A DNA stretch of 64,000 nt from Bacteroidales bacterium (GTDB lineage Bacteria > Bacteroidota > Bacteroidia > Bacteroidales > F082). Each line of letters starts with the position of its first letter. Within the stretch, counting starts at the first letter, position 1. This document shows positions 26,301-33,192 of this stretch, in pieces. The translations under genes and the position numbers were made by a program. Below the pieces are notes generated by a model, which saw only the letters and a list, made by a program, of their open reading frames with translations, ran no database searches and was not told the DNA's origin. The stretch lies in the NCBI GenBank assembly GCA_024400455.1, contig JAKSMU010000009.1, forward strand, positions 1-64,000, written 5' to 3'.

Positions 26301-27646
26301 TCCAAACGGTCGCAACCATGTTCATTGGTCGTCTGGAACGTTTTGTCACCACTTGTATTATAGGTCACTCCATGCCATGTATATTCTTCACATGCGGAGA
26401 CTGTCGTTTCAACGACATCACTATTATAGATTGTCAACGGCAGATGCTGCACATGAGTGCAACCCCACTCGTTGGTGGTCTGATAATCATATAAGCCAGA
26501 GGTAGTATATGTTGTTCCGTGCCAAGTGTATTCGTCACAAGCCTCGACAGGCTGCAAAGTCTCTTCCGTACCATGATGAATGGTAAGATTAAGGGTTATC
26601 AGACTATCACAACCATTAGGATTCACTTTCACATATTCCCAAGTGCCATTATTCGTATAAGTCTGCCCCGTATAACCCGTCCATGTAAAGGATTCGCAAG
26701 CATGTTTATTGATGGTGCGGTGCGGACGAGGCGTGACCGTAATGTTCACCGTGCCAGTTTCAGAAATGTCATTTGTGCCGTAAGTGAGTTTATAAGTGAA
26801 ACTATCCGTTCCTGTATATCCATTATTTGGCGTATAAGTGAAAGTTGAACCTGCAAAAAAGTCCAAAGAACCATGTGACGGAAGGGAAACAATGCTAAAA
26901 TCGACATCGTTAGCGATGCTTGAAGGTGATATGATATCATTCGCCTTGGGGTCAATATTTATTTGGGTCTCATAACAGGTTGTCACATAATCTGCGACAG
27001 TTTGAACCACATTAGATGAAATATAATTCAACGAGATGTCGTCAAGGCCAAAATCATCACCCAAATTCGAAGGCCACGTGCAATTGTCATAGATGGCAAT
27101 CGTAACCTGTGTCTTGTTAGCGCTATACCAATGATAAACAGGGAACTGTTGCCAAGAGCCATGTCCGCTAACAAGAGTAGGTTGGAACTCACCACCGACC
27201 TGAGAATTATCAAACTTCACGATGAACTTGGCTCTATAATTAAAATAGCTTCCGCCGCCATTATTCAAATGTGTTGCCCAAAATGAAAAATCATAATAGG
27301 AATGTGGCTGAACCGTAACCGTCTTATACCAAACCCTAGAGGAACTTGGAGTTATCATATTACCGCCAGCGCCATTTGCAATGAAATACTTCCCCGAACC
27401 GGACGTATGGTCTGGATAATTAAAGAACTGTGTGTTTCCCGAATTATAATTACTGGCATTTGTACCAATATGATATCTGCCAGCTTCCCTTAAATCAGAA
27501 TTGTATTGATAATCAGATTGAAAACCAGTATTTCCTGATTCAAAATTACCGTTGGTAATGACATTTTGCGCCTGCAAAGGGACAAGTCCAAATACAGCTG
27601 CAGCAAACATCAAGCAAAAAAAGACTCCTCTTTTATTTCCCTTCAT
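23360..27646 (-). CDS. T9SS secreted protein with 19 Cys/Trp ~49-aa repeats
   Basis: 1428 aa. Signal peptide (1-26, ending LQAQ); residues ~28-205 a jelly-roll domain (NGNFESGNTGF ... GLDDISL) like carbohydrate-binding modules of the CBM4/9 kind; ~215-300 a tandem-95/cadherin-like domain (YTPNNGYTGTDSFTYK); ~305-1270 nineteen repeats of ~49 aa with the pattern C-(D/E)-x-Y-x-W-x(4)-Y-x-x-x-G-x-Y, then GCDS and a beta strand; and a T9SS type A sorting domain at the end. Repeats 13-17 (about 24190-24930) are almost identical to one another and replace the Tyr-Thr element with CDHDGDY. The repeats probably form a rigid stalk, with disulfides between the paired cysteines (inference). The next gene upstream is a shorter paralogue. 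Confidence 0.88.
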   Translation of the reverse strand: MKGNKRGVFFCLMFAAAVFGLVPLQAQNVITNGNFESGNTGFQSDYQYNSDLREAGRYHIGTNASNYNSGNTQFFNYPDHTSGSGKYFIANGAGGNMITPSSSRVWYKTVTVQPHSYYDFSFWATHLNNGGGSYFNYRAKFIVKFDNSQVGGEFQPTLVSGHGSWQQFPVYHWYSANKTQVTIAIYDNCTWPSNLGDDFGLDDISLNYISSNVVQTVADYVTTCYETQINIDPKANDIISPSSIANDVDFSIVSLPSHGSLDFFAGSTFTYTPNNGYTGTDSFTYKLTYGTNDISETGTVNITVTPRPHRTINKHACESFTWTGYTGQTYTNNGTWEYVKVNPNGCDSLITLNLTIHHGTEETLQPVEACDEYTWHGTTYTTSGLYDYQTTNEWGCTHVQHLPLTIYNSDVVETTVSACEEYTWHGVTYNTSGDKTFQTTNEHGCDRLEVLHLTISDAFRQVQYITECDEYYWPRSHRTYTQNTLDSVTVPGGTGLCDSTFVLDLTLHNSDVLYHDPVTACDSYDWYGVTYNESGTPSHQTVNEWGCERTEYLPLTIHNSEVVTLPAITACDEYEWHGQTYRQSGTYNFDTINQYGCNLRYSLPLTIHYGDTIDYENVDACDSYVWNGRTITETGLYTNETETSEGCSRLERIFVTVNYSSVDTLAAMTVCDSYEWHDEVYTQSGFYSYVTEGPLGCPYTEVLPLTVNHGSQYMFDVTACESYEWYDTIYTEPGLYYHIIENSQGCDSLLIMNLEIGDAFVMEETQVGCEQYEWHGHVYTEDGDYTHTETNPDGCDSTFYLHLTVAPIYYEEIEHEACNSYTWGLESYTETGDYEQTFQSQMGCDSTVLLHLTINNAVYHEFEQQTCLPFVWNGMTYYEDGDYDQTFVAHTGCDSIVTMHLRFSDAMTSEFDYQSCQFIDWYEHHCDHDGDYSHTFESAQGCDSIVTMHFQLSDAFTSEFDFQSCQEYEWFEHVCDHDGDYVHTFESVQGCDSIVTMHFQLSDILTSEFDYQSCQGAYEWFEHICDHDGDYIHTFVTAQGCDSIVTMHFQLSEAFTSEFDYQSCQEYEWFEHVCDHDGDYVHTFESVQGCDSIVTMHFQLNDILSSEFDYQSCLGTYEWYEHVCDHDGDYSHTFVTTQGCDSIVTMHFRFTDVIEHEFDTIACGPFEWHQHTCLDGMTYSVTLNSSQGCDSIVTMHAHIVTTVTENAFRTVCDSVEVNGIMYYDDFEINDTLLSQQGCDSIIYKYIYTVNNSHNYHMIQGESQVYVSSDLISGLYRYYVDPSDNPEDIYSFHSWELSNPDWRIVETYENGCLLFVGTPGQAELTASFSTISCGEMTRTIVINAGYFGVNDNCVEAKVFPNPTRGNLTIEADEIVEIKVVDMLGQVLAVQNYGRENHASLNLSSLKPALYLLEIKTTRGKTVKQVSVNR

Positions 27647-27698
27647 TTTCAGTATTTTTTATTCACAAAATATGATAATTGCAAAAAACATACCATAT

Positions 27699-29930
27699 TT
27701 ATCGTGCAACTTCAATCTTTCTAACAAACCTTCCCTTTTCCGCACAGATTTCCACAAAATACAATGCCGGCTTAAGCGAAGCCGTATTTACCATCAGCTT
27801 GTCAGTCATAAGATTAGATTGGAAGTAGCATATCTGTCCAAACATATCGAATATTCTAATCTCCTTAATGCCATCAGCCTCAACCGACAACATATCACGA
27901 GCCGGATTCGGGTAAAGCGCCAGAGGCTCCTCGTCTATCTCCTCAACGCCATAGAACGAGCAGACCATCCAATATTTGCTTTCCCACCCTTGAGAGGCGC
28001 ATCCATTGTATGCCGTGGCTTTCAGCCAAACCGTATCAGCGACATGATTCAGCACATACACGCCACACGACTTGCCATCGGCCGAAGGCTCAAGCACCCA
28101 GTTAACCGAAGGCTCCAAACGCCAAACGATGCTGTCATACTCAACACTTTCATCTGCAAAGCCAACATGATAAACAAATTTGTTGATTTGGAATTCAGTA
28201 GCCGGAATGACCCAGTGCGAGCCTATGCCGCCCGCAGGCATGATTTCAGTCAATTGAGGCGAATAATCCAAAGTCAGATTCAACCGCACCAAACTGTCGC
28301 AACCGTGAGAGCCTACATAATAATGCGAATAAACGCCGGATTGCGTATAAGTTGAGTCGCACCAAGGACTTTGGAATTCATTGCACTCCATTGTGTCGAT
28401 AGTGACTTGCGTATCATGATAGACAGTCAATTCAAGATGATAGATGCGGTCACACTCATCGCCCTGGCCTTCAATAACGACCACGTCATTGTCCGACTGC
28501 TCATAATGACGAATTTCTCCTTCGACTTCCCAATCGTAAAAATTGCAAGCCTCTTGGGTCTCGAAAAACTCCGTAGCCGATCCCAATGTAAGATGCAATG
28601 TCACAATACTATCACAACCATGAGCTGTCTGGATAGTATCGACATAATCTCCTGACTCCCGACAATCGACACCATGCCACAAGAATGATTCGCAAACAAA
28701 AGCAGCAGTATCCGACGACACGGAATTAAAAATCGAGAGATGCAAAATGTAAACGCTATCGCAACCTTGCGCACCTGCACCTGGAACGGTAACCGAATAA
28801 TCATCCGTTTCTGTATATAGATTCCCATGCCAGAAGAACTCGCCACAGGCCTCATGCGACTCTTCTTCAATCAGTTGCCTAGTCACCGCAACATTCACCG
28901 TCGCTTCTGCCGACTGGCCACTGCATGTGATGCGATAACGGAAAGAATCAGACCCTGTAAAGCCATCATTCGGTGTGTACTGCATAATGTTGTCAGTGCA
29001 TGTCGCAAAACCATTAGCGGGCTGCTGTATAATGCTGCACGACAAATTGTTACAACTTTGCAACACATGGTCATTATCAAGAAAGTCAATGGTGACAGGT
29101 TCTTCGTAACACGTTGAGACATTATCGTTTCCGGCACTCATGGCATCCACGGTAACGGTGCTATGCGCTTCGCTATCGTAGACCAATTGGCAGAAAGAAA
29201 TGTCGTCAAGACCGAAATCATTTCCGCCTCCTGTCGTGTTCTGATTCAAGATGGTAATGGTTGCCGAAGTCGAATTGCCGCTATTCCAAATCTGATAGAA
29301 CTGAATCCATGTGTTTGTCGTAGACGGTGCCGAAAACACACGGCCAATCTGCTGTCCATTGATGCTGAACTGCAATTGTGCCTCAGCACCCGCACAAACC
29401 GAACAGACGTATGTGGAAAAAGCGTAATTCGTGTTTTGCTGCACCGACACGGTTTCCGTCCATACATTTGTGCCAGGCATTGTCGCGCCATTGATAATCA
29501 TGAAATTACCCGACCCACCATGTCCATGCCCGACAAAACTTTCGTGATGCCAACTCGCATCCGAATCAACGAAATAAGTTCCCTCGCCATAAAGGTCGGC
29601 ATTATGCTGGTACGATGAAGTGAAACCTGTATTGCCTTGCTCAAAGTTGCCATTCACCACACGCTCCGGACCCGGTTCAAAACCCGTACAGGTATAAGTT
29701 GTCGTAACGCTGGGTGATGCAACCGTTGTTGGACCGATTGTAGTGCTCAATCCAGTTGCCGGCGACCATTGGAAAAAAGTCGCTCCAGTTGCGTTCAAGG
29801 TAACCGATTCGCCCGGCTGAATGACAGGATTTGCAGGCGTAATGACAACACTACGGCAGCCATTCTCTTGGGCAAAGCCAAATGCCACAAAGAAAAGCAA
29901 GAAAACGGCTATAAAGATTCTCTTTTCCAT
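27699..29930 (-). CDS. T9SS secreted protein with four Cys/Trp repeats, paralogue of its neighbour
   Basis: 743 aa. Signal peptide (1-20, ending GFAQ); residues ~25-90 an Ig/PKD-like domain (PANPVIQPGESVTL, FFQWSPATGLS); ~95-250 the same jelly-roll domain as the downstream protein (NGNFEQGNTGF ... GLDDISF); ~265-355 a cadherin-like domain (YTPNDGFTGSDSF); ~360-555 four copies of the Cys/Trp/GCDS repeat; then a beta-rich module and a T9SS type A sorting domain. It shares architecture with the 1428-aa neighbour but has 4 instead of 19 repeats, so one arose from the other by duplication and repeat expansion or loss. It has its own promoter box. Confidence 0.88.
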   Translation of the reverse strand: MEKRIFIAVFLLFFVAFGFAQENGCRSVVITPANPVIQPGESVTLNATGATFFQWSPATGLSTTIGPTTVASPSVTTTYTCTGFEPGPERVVNGNFEQGNTGFTSSYQHNADLYGEGTYFVDSDASWHHESFVGHGHGGSGNFMIINGATMPGTNVWTETVSVQQNTNYAFSTYVCSVCAGAEAQLQFSINGQQIGRVFSAPSTTNTWIQFYQIWNSGNSTSATITILNQNTTGGGNDFGLDDISFCQLVYDSEAHSTVTVDAMSAGNDNVSTCYEEPVTIDFLDNDHVLQSCNNLSCSIIQQPANGFATCTDNIMQYTPNDGFTGSDSFRYRITCSGQSAEATVNVAVTRQLIEEESHEACGEFFWHGNLYTETDDYSVTVPGAGAQGCDSVYILHLSIFNSVSSDTAAFVCESFLWHGVDCRESGDYVDTIQTAHGCDSIVTLHLTLGSATEFFETQEACNFYDWEVEGEIRHYEQSDNDVVVIEGQGDECDRIYHLELTVYHDTQVTIDTMECNEFQSPWCDSTYTQSGVYSHYYVGSHGCDSLVRLNLTLDYSPQLTEIMPAGGIGSHWVIPATEFQINKFVYHVGFADESVEYDSIVWRLEPSVNWVLEPSADGKSCGVYVLNHVADTVWLKATAYNGCASQGWESKYWMVCSFYGVEEIDEEPLALYPNPARDMLSVEADGIKEIRIFDMFGQICYFQSNLMTDKLMVNTASLKPALYFVEICAEKGRFVRKIEVAR

Positions 29931-29949
29931 GATTTTCAGATTTTTGGGA

Positions 29950-29957
29950 CAAAAATA
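29950..29957 (-). promoter_or_regulatory. -7 box of 743-aa T9SS protein promoter
   Basis: Minus-strand TATTTTTG, 19 nt upstream of the ATG at 29930. Confidence 0.55.
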
Positions 29958-30003
29958 AGAAAATTGTATTATTCAAGCAAAAAGCAGTCGAAAATTCGTT
30001 GCT

Positions 30004-30474
30004 TTATAGCGGCATAGCCTTTCCATTCAGCACCGCTTCGCGAAGCACATCGCCTTCATAACGCAGTTTCAAGGAGAAAAACGGCACTTTTTCATCAATC
30101 AAGCGCAGGAAAATCTTGTCGCCTTCCCATGACGGCAGTTCTAAAAGCCGCTGTTTTTCAATCCATTCCAAGTCGCCTTCGTTACATTCAATCTGTTCGC
30201 CCGTCCATTCGGTGCAGACAAAAATATGCATCTGTTCGGCCGGCCAAACGTCAGAAACGAAAGTGACAATGCCGCAATAGCGCCATCGGGTGACTGTATA
30301 ACCCGTTTCTTCCCTGATTTCACGCATCATGCAGTCTTCAGGGCTCTCCCCTTCCTCAAATTTTCCACCGACGCCAATCCACTTGTCGTGGTTTTCGTCG
30401 TTTTGCTTTTTCGTGCGGTGCAGCATCAGATATTGGCTGCCACGCTCAAGATAACATTGTGTAGTCTGTTTCAT
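30004..30474 (-). CDS. NUDIX hydrolase (MutT-like)
   Basis: 156 aa. A complete Nudix box G-x5-E-x7-RE-x-x-EE-x-G runs from Gly37 to Gly58 (GGKFEEGE ... REIREETG). The family hydrolyses nucleoside diphosphates linked to another moiety; the start (Cys-Tyr-Leu-Glu-Arg, then MLHRTKK) and length fit MutT/8-oxo-dGTP diphosphatase-like members that cleanse oxidised nucleotides, but substrate cannot be read from sequence. It begins 5 bp after the stop of the upstream ATPase gene and has no promoter of its own, so the two are probably an operon. Confidence 0.9.
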   Translation of the reverse strand: MKQTTQCYLERGSQYLMLHRTKKQNDENHDKWIGVGGKFEEGESPEDCMMREIREETGYTVTRWRYCGIVTFVSDVWPAEQMHIFVCTEWTGEQIECNEGDLEWIEKQRLLELPSWEGDKIFLRLIDEKVPFFSLKLRYEGDVLREAVLNGKAMPL

Positions 30475-30479
30475 TTCAA

Positions 30480-31610
30480 TTAAGGTCTTAAAAATTCAAA
30501 ATAGTTTTCAGGCGTTACGACAACAGATTGATTTACAGCATAATTATTCAAAAACGAATCAGGAAATTTCGTCTTCGACTTATTCGGATTCCATTTCATC
30601 TCGAAAATCGAAAACGCTCCGTCTTTTTCCTCAACGTAATCGATTTCCTGCTGTTGCGTCGTGCGCCAGAAATAGGTCAAGCATCGATAATCGGAATAAT
30701 GATTCCGTTTCAACCGCTCGCTGATGAAGAAATTCTCCCACAAAGCGCCCATATCCTGACGCAATCCGACTGGCGCAAAACTCTGAATGACAGCATTTCG
30801 CACACCGTTATCCCAAAAATAAAACTTCTTCGCTTTTTTCAACTCGTTGCGCAAATTCCGGCTCAAGCCCTCCAAGCGAAAAACTATGAAACATTTTTCG
30901 AGCAAATCTATGTATTTCTCCACCGTCTTGTTATCGGTGCCCACAGTTTGCGCCAGCTCATTAAAAGAGACTTCGCTTCCCACCTGAAAAGCCAAAGCTT
31001 TGACAATCTTATTGATTAAAGCAGGGCGACGCAATCCATCCAAAGCAAGCAAATCCTTATACAAATAACTGTTTATCAAGTCTAAAATGACGTTTTCAGC
31101 CTCTTCAGGATGGTTAATCACCTCTGGATACGAGCCATAAATCAGCCTTTGCTCCAAGGTTTGCTTTATGAAAAGATAGCCCTTGTCATCGTAAAGTTCC
31201 GAAATCGAAATCGGATACAGATGATACTCGTATTTGCGTCCCGTCAAAGGCTCATTCAGCAGGTTTTGCAGGTCGAACGACGACGAACCCGTCACAAGAA
31301 TCTGGACATCAGGGAAATTATCGACCATGCGCTTCAAGGTCAAACCAATGCCTGGCACTTGCTGGGCTTCGTCAAGCAGAACCACCTTATTATTCCCTAT
31401 CAGCAAACGCAAATTCTCCGAATTCGGATTGTCAAGCAGTTCTTTCATCTCTGGTTCATCGCAATTCAACGCCAGAACGGGGGCTTTCATATTGACACTC
31501 AAATGTTTCATCAAGGTGCTTTTCCCTACTTGTCGCGCTCCGATGACGATAATTGCCTTGCCACGGAACATTCTTTCTTCAATAACTCTTTGCAAATGTC
31601 TTAAAACCAT
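30480..31610 (-). CDS. AAA_14 ATPase with DUF4143 domain
   Basis: 376 aa. Walker A GARQVGKS at residues 24-31, Walker B VVLLDEAQQ near 75-83 and a sensor-like ILVTGSSSF near 105 define the AAA_14 domain. The C-terminal half contains the DUF4143 features: a winged-helix-like segment, FYFWDNGVRNAV, then a PD-(D/E)xK-like E-I-D-Y and F-E-M-K-W-N. Such proteins are numerous in Bacteroidota and often patchily distributed. Their function is not established; nuclease-like defence or toxin-like roles have been suggested from the fold. The promoter box lies just below three tandem palindromes that could be an operator. It is probably co-transcribed with the NUDIX gene. Confidence 0.9.
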   Translation of the reverse strand: MVLRHLQRVIEERMFRGKAIIVIGARQVGKSTLMKHLSVNMKAPVLALNCDEPEMKELLDNPNSENLRLLIGNNKVVLLDEAQQVPGIGLTLKRMVDNFPDVQILVTGSSSFDLQNLLNEPLTGRKYEYHLYPISISELYDDKGYLFIKQTLEQRLIYGSYPEVINHPEEAENVILDLINSYLYKDLLALDGLRRPALINKIVKALAFQVGSEVSFNELAQTVGTDNKTVEKYIDLLEKCFIVFRLEGLSRNLRNELKKAKKFYFWDNGVRNAVIQSFAPVGLRQDMGALWENFFISERLKRNHYSDYRCLTYFWRTTQQQEIDYVEEKDGAFSIFEMKWNPNKSKTKFPDSFLNNYAVNQSVVVTPENYFEFLRP

Positions 31611-31633
31611 ACTTATCCGTATTATTTCGGCCG

Positions 31634-31641
31634 CAAAGATA
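31634..31641 (-). promoter_or_regulatory. -7 box of AAA_14 ATPase promoter
   Basis: Minus-strand TATCTTTG, 23 nt upstream of the ATG. A second match, TATATTTG at 31882-31889, lies ~270 nt upstream of the ATG and could start a longer leader. Confidence 0.6.
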
Positions 31642-31656
31642 AGTATTTATTTTATT

Positions 31657-31753
31657 CTAATCCCAAAATTTCACTAATTTTTGGGATTACAACCCCAAAA
31701 TTTAGTCAATTTTTAGGATTACAATCCCAAAATTCACTTTATTTTTTGGATTA
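31657..31753. repeat. three tandem 32-33-bp imperfect palindromes
   Basis: Copies at 31657-31689, 31690-31721 and 31722-31753 follow head to tail. Each reads approximately ATCCCAAAATT, a short centre, then AATTTTTGGGAT, so each is itself an inverted repeat. The first copy covers the expected -33 region of the ATPase promoter. The rest of 31754-32107 shows no convincing gene; a possible 80-codon frame there has no family features. Confidence 0.75.
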
Positions 31754-32107
31754 GGAAATATAAAAACATAATATTGGAAACGAAAATTGCCAATAATCAT
31801 TCGCAAATCTTATTCAGTTTCTCTCTGCTATTTGCATTTACCCTGACAAGTCCTAAATAACCGTTACAGGTTTTACGGGGGCAAATATAGTCATTAGTTG
31901 GAGACAATTGGGTACCAGTACTAATAAAATATATTTCGTTGACATATAGTATATTGCACTTTTGTTATATAAAAGAAATCGAAGACTCACCGATAGTTTT
32001 TTTGTGTGTGATGTCGTCCCACGGAACTTTGCGAAACCTTGTAAAGACGGCAGAAGTTTAGCAGTGAACGCGAGGCGATGCCAACAGCAACTCATGGGAA
32101 ACTATCG

Positions 32108-32644
32108 TCAGTGTGCAAGAAACAAGTCTTGAATCTTCATGCAGTCAGCATCGTCATAAGACAATGTCTTGATGTCGTCAATATAGAGAATTGAATGTCC
32201 GTCTTTTATCCCGTTTTTGGTAATAATGTCGAATTCAATTGTTTTTTTCGACACATTAGAGATGATTCCATACAAAACAAGATCATAGTATGTACTTACT
32301 GATACTATTCTTTTTCTTTGCAAAAGATTATCAATCATGAGTTGAAGTATATCATTAGAGCAATAACCGTTTAAAGAAATTTCATCAGATTCTTGTTCGA
32401 TTTGAATGCATTGTTTTTGAATGGATTCGAGATAATTTGTTTTATAGGCAAGACTATAAATGTCATCAATTCTTCCTATGAAACAACCATCACCTTTTCC
32501 ATAAGGATTTACGGCTTGAATAACAATATAATCGTTTGAAAATGCCTTGATAAAACCTACAGCAAAATTATCAATTTCGTTTCTGTCGGAATAGAATTCA
32601 ATCAATTCATTAGATTTGAACAATTTCTTAATTACTTGCAACAT
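32108..32644 (-). CDS. hypothetical protein, 178 aa
   Basis: Starts at the ATG 32642-32644. No signal peptide or transmembrane helix, so cytosolic. Two similar parts, each a beta-rich segment ending in a I-D-D-I pattern (GRIDDIYSLAY near 57-67; LYIDDIKTLSYDD near 152-164), suggest an internal duplication of a small SH3/Sm-like barrel; this is inference from pattern only. I do not recognise the family. The codon use is more A/T-rich than that of the neighbours. It has its own promoter box ~178 nt upstream, behind a hairpin-bearing leader, and a 9-bp inverted repeat ends exactly at its stop. Confidence 0.7.
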   Translation of the reverse strand: MLQVIKKLFKSNELIEFYSDRNEIDNFAVGFIKAFSNDYIVIQAVNPYGKGDGCFIGRIDDIYSLAYKTNYLESIQKQCIQIEQESDEISLNGYCSNDILQLMIDNLLQRKRIVSVSTYYDLVLYGIISNVSKKTIEFDIITKNGIKDGHSILYIDDIKTLSYDDADCMKIQDLFLAH

Positions 32645-32740
32645 AGTATTCAGTGCTTTTTTGTTTGGATTTGCTTTTGGAATGAATTTTTTATTCTTTT
32701 TACTCAGTTCTTTTGGATTTTAATCCGAAAACCACGAATA

Positions 32741-32757
32741 GCGGATTTGAAATCCGC
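32741..32757. repeat. perfect palindrome GCGGATTTGAAATCCGC
   Basis: 17-bp perfect inverted repeat (8-bp arms, one central base) in the leader of the 178-aa gene. It lacks a T-run, so it is not a simple terminator; it looks like an intergenic REP-type hairpin. Confidence 0.7.
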
Positions 32758-32821
32758 ATCGGTTGCCACGATGATGACGATATTTGGAACACTCGTCCAT
32801 GTTTCCATGTTTTCAACGCTA

Positions 32822-32829
32822 CAAAGTTA
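32822..32829 (-). promoter_or_regulatory. -7 box of 178-aa gene promoter
   Basis: Minus-strand TAACTTTG matches TAnnTTTG. The surrounding GCTACAAAGTTATAA (plus strand) recurs at the promoter of the toxin operon at ~56025. Confidence 0.5.
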
Positions 32830-32922
32830 TAACGCTAAAATCCAAAAGTCAAGAAAAAAAGTGAATATTTTGTTTGATGGAATAAGTCGAACAATGTGGC
32901 GCCCAAAGTTCCTAAGCTATAT

Positions 32923-33080
32923 CCGCCCTATACCCGCTCCGTACCAACTCCCTACTTCGCCCAATGCTCGTCCATACATCGCCCAATGCTCGTCCAATCT
33001 AAGGAATTGGACAAGCTGTGCATCAAGTTGTTACAAATAACGATTTGGGTACGGTGAGGACCTTGGGAGGTATCAGGCCG
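32923..33080. repeat. two-copy structured intergenic element, copy A
   Basis: This 158-bp block recurs at 56446-56594 with the same order of motifs: CGCCCTATACCCGCTCCGTAC at the left, two near-copies of a CGCCCAATGCTCGTCCA unit, GGAATTGGACAAGCTGTG, TTACAAATAACGATT, and GTACGG followed by ACCTTGGGAGG and CAGGCCG at the right. CGTAC/GTACG arms and an internal GTCCAAT/ATTGGAC pair give a nested hairpin. No reading frame is conserved between copies. It lies between the gdhA terminator and the 178-aa gene's promoter. Confidence 0.75.
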
Positions 33081-33138
33081 CTGGCAGCGACAGTCGCTTG
33101 CGAGAGAAGGAATCGTCAACAGCTGCAATTGGCGAGCA

Positions 33139-33172
33139 CAAAAAAAGGCGGCCTTTTCAGGTCGCCTTTTTA
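33139..33172 (-). terminator. gdhA terminator
   Basis: On the minus strand AAAAAGGCGACCT pairs with AGGCCGCCTTTTT around a short A-rich loop (one mismatch), ending in a T-run; 21 nt after the gdhA stop. Confidence 0.8.
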
Positions 33173-33192
33173 GTTTTTCATTCGAAGAATGA

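Noticed and set aside
31657..31753. CRISPR array
   Set aside because: Three contiguous palindromic units without spacers and no cas genes in the window.
31853..32095. 80-codon minus-strand frame between the ATPase and the 178-aa gene
   Set aside because: No ribosome site, no family features, and it spans a bounded noncoding segment and a promoter-like site.
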